This document shows, piece by piece, positions 13,461-24,648 of a stretch of 64,000 nt of DNA. The position numbers and the translations under genes are program-made. The notes under the pieces were generated by a model, which was not told the DNA's origin, ran no database searches, and was given only the letters and a program-made list of their open reading frames with translations. The stretch spans positions 606,580 to 670,579 of the forward strand of contig OX442422.1 in assembly GCA_949361645.1 (NCBI GenBank). The letters run 5' to 3'. The DNA is from Spongilla lacustris (lineage: Eukaryota > Porifera > Demospongiae > Spongillida > Spongillidae). Numbering within the stretch: the first letter of the stretch is position 1; each line of letters starts with the position of its first letter.

Positions 13461-14161
13461 CAGTGGCGTAGGAAGCGAATATAAAGTGCAGCGGCCAATA
13501 ACGGTGGTTCCCCCGCCTCCCCGGGGAGGGTGTGGGAGGGGGGCACCACTCCTGCCCAGCCAGGGGGGTATGGGGGAGCACTGGAAGCTCCCCCATAGGG
13601 GTCTGGGGCGGAGGCCCAGAAGCCAAAGCTTTTTGTGTAGATAAACTCTAAAAACTACGCAAAAACTGTAAGCTAACAGTAAGTTTGTTTTGAGACCTGC
13701 ATGTAATATAAATCAGCTATAGTGCAGCCAAGGCCACTTGTGGTAGCCGTTGTAAACTACGTAGTACGGGTAGCTTAAAACCAATTAGTGCCTTTGTTTG
13801 TTAGGTGATTTGATCTCATATGTAGTCACAAAATTTTTGTATGGCAGGAAGGGATGAAGCCATGTTCATGAAGAACTTCAAATTGGTGTATTGGTTTGTA
13901 GTCACCTCACAGTAATCACCTATTTGACGCCTATTAGCTATTTGTGTCTACAGGAATTAATCGGTTAATACCGAAGTTTTGCCGTGAAGGTATAAGCTAG
14001 CTTAAGCTAGCATCTCGCGATCGATTTTAATGTAATTAACTAGCAGCTATTGCTCAGGTAATTAAATTGATACATGTGCGCTTGTATCATGTCAACCTAT
14101 TATTATTATTTTGCTGTTAATGGAAAAGTGCAGCGGCCATGCCGCAGCTCCTACGCCACTG
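13461..14161. mobile_element. hAT-like non-autonomous element
   Basis: About 700 bp bounded by cagtggcgtaggaagc and gcagctcctacgccactg, imperfect inverted ends of the CAGTGGCGTAG type typical of hAT MITEs. The subterminal words tgcagcggcca occur near both ends. The left interior has a G/C-rich stretch (13510-13620). Flanks share ctctg on both sides, but a full 8-bp target duplication is not evident. No coding capacity. Confidence 0.7.
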
Positions 14162-16550
14162 CTCTGTATTTGTTTCAATATTGCAATCTTTCGGGTCGAT
14201 CAATTAACAGAGTGGCTAATAACATTTCAACGTGCTAACGCCTAAATTTGTCCCCCAGACATCTTGCACTAGTCCGGACAATAGGAGACACCCATCGATA
14301 CCTGAACTGTATTGTTTCGATCGTTCAGGCAAAGGCTGGCTTGTCTCGGCACTTATGCAGTTCATCCACCACCCAATAATTGCATTTTACGCAATTAATT
14401 TATTGCCATAACAACAATATTCAATAAGATACATAAAACATCGGCTGTCATCCCGTTAATGGCAACTGCTGCGTTTCCTGATTTGAGTGATTTTGCCCTT
14501 GTCTCTAGGAGCGCTTACACACCTGCAGTGTAGTGTATTGATATGCACGTATACACTAATAGGGGAGCGGGTCGACTGGCACATAAAAGGCTCTAATTCG
14601 TTGTAATAATTAAATGTCAGTTGCAGCCTGAGTTCTAAATTATAGAGCCAGGGAAAAGAGTGCACTAGCGCAGTGTTATGCAGAAGCCGGAGAACACATT
14701 TTGCACATCATTCGGCTTTCAAATTTTCTTTTCTGCAAAGTGGTCTGTCACGGAGGAAACTGTCCGCGAAGTAAAGTATCAGTCGATATTTAATACAAGT
14801 CATTTATGATGCTTGGAAGCATTTGTGTAAATCTATATATGATCACCTGGCAAATTCTTCTAATATTTCCTACATTGCTCTCCTTAAAACAGAATCATTG
14901 TCGTTCTTGATATACGACTGAGGTTCCTACAGCTACACAGCTACATCTCCCCCACCTTGTCTAAATCCATTAGGGTAGTGTATGAATTAAGTGTCTTATG
15001 CATGTGTATACTTGACTGAAGAACACTGCAAGGAGTCCGGGAGGAAAAGAAAAAAAGTCTCTTGCGAGCTAAAATTTATACTGGACTATCTGGCGTAACT
15101 CTCGAACACCCGTTCTAAAATGAGGTATATATATATATATATATGCATGTACATGCAGCCTTATTTGATTTGAAATTCATAATTCGACACTGAGATCAGT
15201 TACGGTACCGCGGCGTGATTTAGTCATTAGCTATATAACACTCAGTGCATGGCATTCACTGTATGCATGAAAATGAACATGAAATGGCTATAGTTTATTT
15301 AGAAAGCCGATTTTAATTGTACATGGAATTAACCTGAACATGCATGCAAAGAATAAAGAGGCAGTCCTTGCAGCAAAGTAGAAATAAAAGTAGCTAAACC
15401 CTCAGTTTGTTGTTTTATTGGACAGCACATGCACCATTTTACTTTCATCAAGCGGGACAGCCTATAAGCATTAAGTGGGAGAAGAACTACTAGACTGTAT
15501 CTACGAGATCTGGAGTGAAATGGCTGAGTGGATTAGGCCGGGTTCGATGCCGGATGGAGCAGCAGTTCCTGCTCGCTGTGGCAAGAAAATTCTCATGGGA
15601 GCAGCACTGTCAGTATGAAGTCAAGCAGTCAAACAACGCCTTGGTCTGTGATATCCACTTTCCCTCCAAAATCAAGTTTAATTCTCTTGATTTTGCCGGG
15701 TTTGTTTTATTTTTATTGTTATTTTTACAGCCGACAGACGCAATTCCAAATACAGTGAAGCCACTCAATGGCAACTTCTATTTACTGGCGCAAACTGACA
15801 GGTATTTAAAGGTAAACTTTCAGTGGGTCCATTTATCTCCCATTTCTCGGTATTGTAAACTGCAAGCAAATATGTTTCTTGTTTACGCAGGTGCTAATAA
15901 TGACTATAACAACGTTACCATCTAATCACAGGTGTTTGCGGCCCAATGTTTTGTGGACACTAGGTTCGTTTGCCGAAAAATTGAAATGATGATGTCATGC
16001 CCTTGACAACGACCGTGACAACCGAAGACCTTTGGAACGTGAGCTCACTCAAAAACAACGATGGGCTAATCACCATTTTAACACTAGGCTAGGAAAGAAA
16101 CACCTTTTTTCTATTTGTGTTGCGAACCACGAGGCGTAGTGAAGTTGCTATGGCAAGCTACGGGCCTTGAAAGCGGGTTAGTCTTAGCGTACCTCTTCGA
16201 TACAGAAGCGATTCCCCACGCCTGCGACAATAGGAAATCGAAAAAAAAGGTTGGTTCGTAAAGGGAACGAAAGGTACTAATAGCTACTAGTATTGGCTTG
16301 TAGCCACTTTTTTTTTTTGACAGCGATCAAGCTTACTAAAAGTAAGTACTCCTTACCGGTTGGCGCGGGTGTGTGTGCTATAGCCTACTGTGGTATTGCC
16401 GCCACGTTAGGTGGGCCAATGAACAGCAGTTGTTCTTTCACAATGGGGAGCAACTCCTGGACCTTACTATGTCTTTCTCAAAGTTTGTCTTGGTGCTGTT
16501 AGCTACTAATATCGTATACTCTTCCGTATCAATCCCATTCAACCCCCAGA
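14162..16550. other. Intergenic, no supported gene; possible tRNA-like promoter boxes at 15519-15552
   Basis: Mostly AT-rich single-copy-looking DNA. An ORF of 136 codons at 15515-15925 has no recognisable domain and a composition like non-coding DNA. At about 15519-15552 there is tggctgagtgg followed nine bases later by ggttcgatgcc. These match tRNA A-box and B-box consensus words but are too close together for an intact tRNA. There is a TA microsatellite near 15126-15144. Confidence 0.35.
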
Positions 16551-16554
16551 ACCA

Positions 16555-16855
16555 GCCTCATCTCAGCCACCTGTACCAGCCTCATCTCAGCTACCAGTAC
16601 CAGCCTCATCTCAGCTACCAGTACCAGCCTCATCCCACCCACCAGTCACAGCCTCATCTCAGCCATGGCCACCTGTACCAGCCTCATCTCAGACACCAGT
16701 CACAGCCTCATCTCAGCTACCAGTACCAGCTTCATCTCAGCTACCATGCCCGGGGCCCAGGGGCAGATCCAGGATTTCAGAAAAGGGGGGGGGGGGGGGG
16801 GGGGTTACATATGAAAGCTGGGGTGTTGTCCACTTTAGGCCGATTCAACCAGTGT

Positions 16856-16886
<31 letters not shown>

Positions 16887-17345
16887 GGGGGGGGGGTGCT
16901 GTCCGCTAGCGCTTTAGGCCAATTCAACCAGTGGGGGGAGGGGGTGCTGTCCGCTTTAAGCCAATTCAACCAGTGGGTGCTGTCCACTTACGGCTCTCTC
17001 TATGTTTAAAAAGGGGGAGGATTCCCACTACTTACATGGCTATATTGGAAACTCGTTGCTACCTGTATGCTTTAAGCTTACGCTAGATTAATAAATAGGG
17101 ATGCATCTAAAAAAAAACAATTTTCAGACCAAAGTTGGGATTCCAACCCCACCCCCCCCTCCCCCCCCCCCCCCCCCCCCGATCTCAGCCACCTGTACCA
17201 GACTACCAGCCACCTGTACCAGCCTCATCTCAGCTACCAGTACCAGCCTCATCTCAGCTACCAGTACTAGCCTCACATCTCAGCCACCTGTACCAACCTC
17301 ATCACAGCCACCTACCTATACCATCATCTCAGCAACCAGTACCAT
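16555..17345. repeat. 24-bp minisatellite split by a G/C-homopolymer-flanked insertion
   Basis: A unit close to cctcatctcagctaccagta plus ccag repeats at 16555-16745 and again at 17178-17345. The intervening 16746-17177 is unrelated. It begins with gggcagatccaggattt and long G runs (about 16785-16803 and 16870-16896), contains three copies of a 'tgctgtccgcttta..caattcaaccagtg' motif, and ends with a long C run (about 17150-17180). It is most simply a MITE-like insertion into the array. The array is readable as Gln/Pro/His/Tyr-rich peptide but is not supported as coding. Confidence 0.75.
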
Positions 17346-18235
17346 GCAGCCTCATAACTTGTTCAGTTGCATTGATAACAAAATTTGAGTGGGTGTATCA
17401 GTGTTGGCAGCATCATTGTGAGTATCAATGCCAAACACTAAATACTGAGTGTAAATTAGCTGAAATCTCTGTGCTTGGTATGAACGCCTTGATTTCTTAT
17501 CCCTAGGTGCCACATTACTGCGACCACTCACCCTGCATTGCTCCTGACCTTTGTTTATGTGATAATGCTCCATTCGAACCGCACGTATTATTCATAAAAT
17601 ACACACGCCGCGTAGAGTGGTAAAAAAAAAAATGTGGCTGGTTCTAATTGTTGTAAATATGCTTCTTGATCTGTCTTGTTGATGTTGTAACTTGCTGACT
17701 TAAATCCTATTGTCGCTGTCTTTGCTACACACGATCAAAGTACCCCCTCTCAGTTACCGCCTCCATCACATGGACGTATAAAAACGATGCGCGGCTATTC
17801 GAGTAATACTGTAGGTCGTGCGCGCTGGTAATTTTATATATTGCGATGGTAGGGGGTACGAAAGATCAAATTCTTTCGAAGGTATGACTTGAACAAAGCA
17901 TGAAATGTGGGTCACAAAAAGTACAATTTAAAATGAGCTCTAAAAGTAAATAATTTTGCACCATTCAAAAGGCATACCGTATTAGCCAATTATCTGAATT
18001 GTGTCCAGCCGCAAACAGCAGTGTAATGCAAATAAGTGCAAAGTTTTCAATACAATAATAATTATTATTAGTTTTAGCGGTACTCCGGTGTACGCGAAAA
18101 TAACAGCATCCTTTTCTCATATTTTTGGGAGCACATCAGTGGACAAAGCAGCCGGCGTTGAACGATATGGCTAATCAAAAATTATGCATAAAATTATGAT
18201 GGAATGGATTTTCGAACATTTGGTGCACAAAAAAA

Positions 18236-18350
18236 AATCATTCCGACACGTACTCTTAAGTTTGCGAAAATTCTTCCGTTAATTTCTCAAATCTTTTGAA
18301 GATTTGAGAAAATAACGAAAGAGTCTTCGCGAAGAGTGTAAGAATGAAAT
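18236..18350. mobile_element. Small foldback element
   Basis: A palindrome centred at about 18298: tctcaaatctt / aagatttgaga at the core, extending outward with gaaaattcttccgtta and taacgaaagagtcttcgc, then cactcttac-like outer arms. Likely a small MITE or hairpin repeat. No coding content. Confidence 0.6.
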
Positions 18351-18755
18351 TAGCTTCCTGAACCGAAAAGGTCATACCAATGTGAATACTATGGATTGTT
18401 TAATCCGAACCCTCGCGGGTACGACGCTTACTTAAGTCATGTAACAATAATAGCTTGTACTACACAGACCGCAAAGGTCGACGCAGTGCATGCAGTTGAA
18501 TATAATTATGTATATACGCTTACATCAGTCTGCTGAGTAGCCGCGGAATCTCCATGCACCCAAACCAATTGCATATACGCGATCACGCATCGGGATTTAC
18601 CATCGTCACGAGCTTGTCGATCCATGATATCAAAATCATGGGATTAGCGGCCGGCGCAGGTTCTGATCAACAAATGCAGTTTCCGCTTGATCAAGATAAA
18701 AGGCCGCGCTATATTGCCTATTCAATACTGTAATATATCCTGCGTCTGCAGAAAT

Positions 18756-19376
18756 ATGAGGGGAAAGGTCTTGGTTGCGCTTGCCACTCTCCTAATCGCA
18801 TATTGCAACGCTGAGGTTGTATCCAGCGACGATGCCGTGCGCGCCGGAATAGTAAACTTCCAGCAGATGCTTAACGACACATCATCTAGTAAATCTGGTT
18901 GCTATAGCCACGATATCGTCATGCTTCTCTTTTCCTCATCCCCCTCTATACAGATGGGCATGGTTGCTGTCCCTTGATTGTCCCTCCAGGTCCAACTGGT
19001 TCAGTCATCGCTGGCTATAGCGGTTACCGTGGGAACGCCGCCATTATTGTAGACTGGGGAACATGTACGGCCCAACCTCCCGGTGGTTTCTAGTACGTAT
19101 TGTATGCATGCATGTGCATGTAGACATGTATACCCAGCTACAAATTGACTTTTTTGTTTCTCTTCCTTATACAGCTGGTATGTGTCGTGGGGAGATGGTA
19201 CTACCTCTTACAACACAGCGACAACGCTGGGTCCTTTTCAAGTCACCCATCAATACCCGAAATACCAGGGCTACTACTCTGTCTTCGTGTATTACTGCAG
19301 CAACCCGCCATACCCACTATACCCATGCTGCGGTTCTCTCTACGGAACAATAATCACCTACCAAGGGGATTTCTAA
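18756..19376 (+). CDS. Small secreted PKD-like protein, copy 1 (157 aa, three exons)
   Basis: Exons 18756-18888, 18954-19092 and 19175-19376 join in frame (lengths 133, 139 and 202). The introns are 65 and 82 bp and GT-AG. The protein starts MRGKVLVALATLLIAYCNA, a signal peptide, so it is probably secreted. The mature part has a Cys pair (HGCCP) and then WYVSWGDGTTS ... THQYP ... YYSVFVYYC. The WGDG and HxYxxxxxYxV pattern is that of PKD or related immunoglobulin-like beta domains, used for adhesion or matrix binding. More cysteines (CSNPPY, PCCG) suggest disulfides. No enzyme motif is present. The donor GTAAAT was chosen over a downstream gttgct because the second copy has gctgct there. Function is not known. 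Confidence 0.8.
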
Positions 19377-19570
19377 ATCAGCTGTGGAAGGCATCGAGCT
19401 GTAGACTGAGTGGAATTGATCTCATGTGACTAAATTGATGCATGCATATACAGAATAAGTGATTATACATGTATATAAACGCTACAAAACGCATCAATTT
19501 GACGTCATAATGATCGTAAGATATAGTTTACTAACAATTATTATTAGTTATATCGTACAAGACACTACAA

Positions 19571-19775
19571 GAGATGTGTAGCACTAAGAAGCACGCCCTG
19601 AAACTGAAAAGTGGAGTGCATATGAGCAGTGATATGCAGCAAAGCTAGCTATTTATGAGTAGGTTTGGTTGATTATAAGTTACATGGACAGTTCAGTCGT
19701 CGTCATCGATCCGCTCCGTAATATGAGCAGCAAAATGGTCAGAACCAAAGCCAAATGTGTAAACTGTTCCTTTTC
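19571..19775 (+). other. Segment inverted relative to the paralogous duplicon
   Basis: This 205-bp segment, from gagatgtgtagcac to aactgttccttt, appears reverse-complemented at 27184-27390. Flanking sequence is colinear on both sides (cactacaa on the left, gccggccacctga on the right). Confidence 0.9.
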
Positions 19776-20267
19776 AGCCGGCCACCTGAAGATACAACTT
19801 GGCCTATGATGGAGTAAATAGGTGCATTCCCTCATCAAATTCAAACTCGCCATGCAGTGAGCTTCTCAAAAACCAAGTATAGATGCCCTTATACATGTAA
19901 AGGTAACTTACTTATTCCCATGAAGATATGCACGGTTATTCCCACTTGTGTGGTACCATGTAGATTGGTTGGTCTATTTGCAGATTTATTTTTACTGTTC
20001 AATGACGTCTGCATGCATTTGTATGTAATACCGGCTGCCCTTTCGGGGTGTGTGCAACCGATGTCCTCTGCCAAATGATTAATAGCCATTGCAAATCCGT
20101 TATATCATGCACGGAGATACACGATGTAGGTACAGAATTTTTGCTTAGACATACCGCTAAACGCCAGCTGCTTTGTCCATGTACTCCCTAAAATATGGTT
20201 TTAAGAAAAGGATGTTGATTTTCGCGCGTATACCCTTAAATTTAATTTTTAACGACAACAGACAAAA

Positions 20268-20580
20268 TAAAATTAATGATGTATGATTTGTAGACACCAA
20301 GTGAGTAAAAATTAAGGAAACAAGGAATTACTTTCCGCAATCATGTCATTCATGGCTCAAGATCATCATACCAACGACTCTGAGATGCGTGCTCCCCACT
20401 TGACTCTGATATTGATCTGTCCTGCTCTGTAGGCAGAAATGCTTAATGTGTTGCCGATTTTTATACCCTAGTGTTTGATATACATGTATACATTTAATTA
20501 ACCGGCAAAAACAAAAACAAAATTGCGGAAATAAAATAATCCATAATTTCTTGTTTCCTTACTTTTTACTGACTAAAAAG
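20268..20580. mobile_element. MITE related to the element at 4813-5148
   Basis: It begins with tgatgtatgatttgtagaca and ccaagtgagtaaaaa. The block agtaaaaattaaggaaacaa at 20307 is mirrored by ttgtttccttactttttact at 20555-20574, and attgcgga words mirror each other inside. The outer part of the right arm is missing or diverged. No coding capacity. Confidence 0.6.
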
Positions 20581-22021
20581 ACCAGAATTTATCATTTATT
20601 TCGTAAGCTTACATGTACACAAGCAATATAAATAAAATCATTATTATGATAAAATGTAAGTGTGCAGGGAGTGCTGCTCCATTAATCAAACCATAGACCA
20701 CATTGCCATTTCACTCTAAAGCCGTGCAAACACAGGCTAGAAGATCTCATGATTGAAAAAGATAGCCTCCTTCTGACAAAACTAACTATTTCTGAGTAAG
20801 ACTTCTCCCATTTCGTTGCAAGGCTAGCAGCTATACGCTTCATAAAATGGTTTGCCTCTCTGTGCAGGAGTCCATCCACTGAAACTACAAAGGGTGTAAA
20901 TTGACCACATTGATCTACAATAGCCTTCTGATACTTCCTTTACTTTCCTTTTGTTGCACCTTCAAGGACTGCCTCTGGAGTACGGTGCTTATATATGACG
21001 GGGCATCAGTATCAAATGTCAAACAATAAACAATGCCTCCGTGGTGACCACACTCCTCGGATTCCCAGGTCAAGCCTTAAACCCACTTCGTTTGATGAGG
21101 GATCTGCCTCCCTTACAATTGGTTCCTTTATCACAGATGGCCACACTTATGATGAAAAGTCTCCCAAACAGTCCCTTTTCATTATGCCTCTGTATCACTA
21201 GGCCCCCCTTTTTGCAGTCCATACCCTGTTGCAGGGTGAAGTCTGCTCCACAGCCATCACAGCATGCAGACAGGTCAGCAGGGTGCCGCAGGTAGCGTAT
21301 TGCAAGACCATCCTTAAATTCATTTGGAGACAAGTCAAAATGATACCTTTCAAGTGGAGTAGATGTCAGCCAGGATAATATACCACTTGTTGCTCTCCTT
21401 AAGGCTCGTTGTCTTTCTGGTGAAAACTTAGAGATGAGAGTGCTAAGCTTAGCCAGGTCTGCAGCTTGTGAAACTGTTTCCTTCAGCGTGCTAAGATGTT
21501 CTGCAACGCTAAATTCTGTAATACCTTTACCAGATTGATGCACTACTTGTGTGCCCATTTTGAAGAATGGTATGGAGTACATGTAGTAGCTGTTTTGGTT
21601 GGATCTCTCATACCTAGACCTGCTAGGCGTACTGGGGAAAAAAGAGTTCTTCTTCATCATTTGAGATATTACCTTGGAAGAGTGCTGGAACAAAATGCTT
21701 ACAAATGGCATCACGTAGTGTTTGAACATCTTGATCCAAAAGATGGAAGACTCTCTGCAAATAGTACCATTCACACTGTGAACAAAGTCTGAACTAAACT
21801 GAACTATTCTGATTTGCAAGAATTATGATTGAAAATGTTGAATTGATGTACATTGGTGCATTTTTCGCATATATTATGTTTTATTTTGTGTACATTGTTT
21901 GTCTTTCTGCATCATTTGATTATTTCTATGTACCGTAATCATGACACAAAATTACATCAGTTTTATTGTAAACGATTAAAGCATGTGTAGTGTGCTTAAA
22001 TTCCTTCAGTTACTTGTGGGT

Positions 22022-22378
22022 TTATGACAGTATGCTTTTTAAATGATCAACAGTTGCTTTTCTAAGTCGGCCGGTAGAAGTGAATGTAAAATCGTAAAGA
22101 ATAATTGATGATTTGGGTACTTGGTCTGTCCAATCGACAAGTTTTCTTGGGTTGTTTGGATCTTTCATCTTTGAGGGCTTCCAAATGGTTGTATATGAGC
22201 CATCAAACCATGACAACTCAATTTCCTCCTCCATTATTGTGATACAACGTCCGATGAGTAGGTTGTTAGTATCACCTCTCAAAGCTACCAGATGACCAAT
22301 TTCAAGCCCACTGATGTCACATTCAGATATTACTCTGCTTGTAGTCCCTGTCACTTTCTGATATGGTCCAGTATACAC
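22022..22378 (-). CDS. Unknown small-domain protein in TIR element (3' exon?)
   Basis: 118 codons ending HLKSILS. There is a good splice acceptor (ataacatag) just before GTGTATACTGG at 22380, so this is probably the last exon of a longer gene. The pattern of short strands (GHLVALRG, LIGRCITIM, IELSWFDGSYTTIW, ILYDFTFTSTGRLRK) looks like an SH3/Tudor-type small barrel followed by a helix. I do not recognise the family. Its upstream exons are absent, probably lost in the internal deletion. Confidence 0.45.
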   Translation of the reverse strand: MYTGPYQKVTGTTSRVISECDISGLEIGHLVALRGDTNNLLIGRCITIMEEEIELSWFDGSYTTIWKPSKMKDPNNPRKLVDWTDQVPKSSIILYDFTFTSTGRLRKATVDHLKSILS

Positions 22379-22529
22379 CTATGTTATAGATAAACATGTA
22401 TTGCTGAGCTTATAATACATTCAAAAGACATTAGGAGTACATTTTTGTACTCCGAGGTCGAGGAGTACATTTATATACTCCCAAGCCAAGGAGTACATTT
22501 ATGTAACTCCTTGAATGCGTCGTTGACGC

Positions 22530-23354
22530 TATTTAATTTCGTGGTGGTATGTGATCCAGAGCAAATACCTGCAGTAGAGAGAGCATTGAGAAAGTGTTAT
22601 GACCACATTTCAAGACTTTATGCGTACAATAAAGCTGAACCTGTCCACCCAGGTAAATTAAATGAACTCACTATAGAATGTTATTAACCATTTCCTTTTT
22701 TAAAAATTTATTTATTAAGGAATTGGTTTGGTTCCATCTGTGACAGCAGTCATTGTGGGCCATTGGGCACAGGATGGCAAACTATCTCCACAACATTTCC
22801 AGTCAAGGGTACACAATGCAATCGTGTATGGAGGAACACCAGAGGAGCTCCTAAGAACCGTCATAACACTATTCAGTTATGAAGGGCAGTGGGTCATTGA
22901 CCTTCTTGGGACAGCTGGTAAGGTTTTCAAGCGCCAGTATTTAGTCAAACTGCGTAATGTGCTTACTTTTAAATGTTTTCCTGCATGGCCTTGGAAGCAC
23001 AAAAATGTATATATGCATGCATGACCTTGGGAGTACAAAAATGTATTCCTGACCTTGGGAGTACAAAAATGTATTCCTGACCTTGGGAGTACAAAAATGT
23101 ATTCCTGACCTAGGGAGTACAAAAATGTATTCCTGACCTTGGGAGTACAAAAATGTATTCCTGACCTTGGGAGTACAAAAATGCATTCCTGACCTTACAT
23201 GTAGGATTTCTTTTCCTATTTAGGGGCAGGAGTAGTGGTGGCACTGCAACTCAGAAGAATTGCAATATCCATTCAACTTAGTCAAGAACAAGCTTTGCAG
23301 ACCAAGCAGAAGCTGGTCGCTCTTGTGGCTGACACCCCATCAGTAGCTAACTAG
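22530..23354 (+). CDS. DNA N-methyltransferase-like protein, N-terminally truncated, in TIR element
   Basis: Exons about 22530-22652, 22720-22917 and 23224-23354 join in frame through GT-AG introns and end with TAG. Readable motifs are FVVVCDPEQIPAVERAL, as in the strand-helix before the substrate loop of N4/N6 DNA methylases ('FCSPEQ'), then AVIVGHW, a GTPEELLRTVITLFSYEG helix, and WVIDLLGTAG with GVVVALQLRRIAIS. The last two match the C-terminal motif I arrangement 'VLDPFAGSGTT..AA..LGR..IGIE', but the DPxxGSGT box is changed to DLLGTAGAG, so AdoMet binding may be lost. The catalytic [DNS]PP[YFW] motif would lie in the missing N-terminal part. A 28-bp minisatellite fills the second intron. 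Confidence 0.55.
22985..23205. repeat. 28-bp minisatellite
   Basis: About seven copies of a unit like gaccttgggagtacaaaaat plus gtattcct, inside the last intron of the methylase-like gene. A related gtacattt..gagtac motif occurs at 22436-22510. Confidence 0.9.
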
Positions 23355-24648
23355 GAACAGATATGTTTAAAACTTAACGATTATTGCTCATTATACACGT
23401 GTTTCTTTGATCTGTAGGATGCTTGCTACAGAATGTCATTTATTTGCCAAAAATATTAAAGTGTACACAGATACACATTATTTACCGATGAAAGGAACAA
23501 AAAAGAATAGTTCAGTTTAGTTCAGACATTGTTTGTAATGATTTTGTTATTGCAAAAAATGCTACTTCTTGGTGGCAGCAGGACAAACTCAACCCACCCA
23601 TCAACTGAACTTCATCTTCAACAAACTTTCTTTTCGATTCATCATTGCCTATAATTCCTCCAAGAAAACGATGACCAGTTGTGACTTGAATATCACTTGG
23701 TGCGGCAACTGTTATGAAACACTTGGAGGGTTCTGGGAAGTAGCGATATGATGGGCCAAACTTGAGCAGTAGATCAAATACAAGTTTTAGTTTCCCTGCA
23801 CAAGCAGAATCATCAGCGTAGCAAGCAACTTTGATGCCATTTGGAGAGTTCCTTCAATGACGAATTAGTGGTAGAACTGCCACTGCATAAAAAAGTATCG
23901 GCAATGGGTCACCTTGTGTTACACCCTCTTTACTGTAAAGAATGTGTTCAGACCCTTTCAACAGTAACATGGAGTAACCACGGTATGTATGGAGCGTTCC
24001 ATTGAGAACTGCTTGTGGCAATGATCACATCAAACTTTATCTGCGTACCCTTTCTCCTCCGATGCATGGACCTTTGAACGAGAGCATAGTTGTGTTACCT
24101 TCGCAAAGGCATGAATCTCACCATTTACTCGAGATTATATTCCCACAGGTCCGGGTTTAATTGAGCCGCCGAGCAGATGGTATAGGAATCATTGAAACCG
24201 ACGGAGATGAGTTACGCTAAGTTCAACGATCGACATCGTACCGTTACGCAATAATTGATCATTTAAAAATCATAATTTCCAATAATTTGGCCTGCCAGGC
24301 CGGACCCCTATACGGCAGCCCTGGGACTCTGGTCTCACCCATCAGGTTTGCAACTATAATCGGATGACTTCCGTTAGTTTGTACTGAGTACAAAGTAGAA
24401 GTCCGGGCTGGAGAACTTGAGAAGAAAGGAACGCGATGCTTCTTTTCTTTTTTTATTTTTTTATTTTTTTGCAATCGATGCTGGATCCAAACCTTGGCCA
24501 AATAACATTCCGTAAAACCGCTATAGTGAACATGCTAAATATAGACATATACAGTATAATGAAGCATGTAGCGAGTTTGCGCGCGCGTGCGGTTTGTTGC
24601 GTGCGCCGATGCGGCAAAGATTAACAGGCCATAAGTACGTAAGGACAT

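Larger units (their letters stand above)
18560..20189 (+). repeat. Segmental duplication, copy 1
   Basis: Homologous to 26035-27802 over the gene and its flanks. The left edge is blurred: gggatttaccatcgtcacgag here corresponds to gggaatttaccgtcacgac there. The right edge is sharp, after tgtccatgtactccct. Identity is high, including in introns and intergenic parts, which implies a recent duplication. Confidence 0.9.
21788..23526. mobile_element. TIR element (1.74 kb) carrying two divergent ORFs
   Basis: The ends are perfect 23-bp inverted repeats: tctgaactaaactgaacta (and ttct) at 21788-21810 and its reverse complement at 23504-23526. It splits the reverse-transcriptase-family reading frame, so it inserted after the retroelement. 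Its cargo is a minus-strand ORF near the left end and a plus-strand methylase-like gene near the right end. Both lack obvious N-termini and face away from a central stretch of gtacattt/gagtac repeats (22436-22510), which suggests a large internal deletion. No transposase is recognisable and no target duplication could be identified. Confidence 0.75.
20690..24015 (-). mobile_element. Non-LTR-type retroelement, 5'-truncated, interrupted by a TIR element
   Basis: Minus-strand pieces read in order 24015 to 20690. First is a reverse transcriptase fragment (24015-23575) with GVTQGDPLPILFYAV, the catalytic YADD box at about 23809-23820 and VTTGHRFLGG. After the nested insertion (21788-23526) the same protein family resumes with EWYYLQRVFHLLDQD and HFVPALFQGN. 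Next come LSPNEFKDGLAIRYLRHPADL, the Cys cluster CDGCGADF with ALQ/DCKKGGLV, and RHNE. Finally YKHRTPEAVLEGATKGK, VDGLLHREA and LATKWEKSYSEI form the C-terminus. There is an in-frame stop near 20940 and a frame change near 21070 and 21700, so the copy is dead. It shares its tail family with the fragment at 5295-5723. Confidence 0.75.

Noticed and set aside
15515..15925. 136-codon ORF as a gene
   Set aside because: No domain, mixed hydrophobic run from T-rich DNA, no splice partner or homologous copy in the window.
18889..18900. Exon 1 donor at aaatctg|gttgct in the secreted-protein gene
   Set aside because: Copy 2 has gctgct at that place, so a GT donor would exist in only one paralog. The upstream gtaaat is present in both and keeps the frame.
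22941..23186. Repeat protein (HFCTPKVRNTFLYSQ-type peptides)
   Set aside because: Reading of the 28-bp intronic minisatellite; the frame changes each unit and there is no start or conservation.
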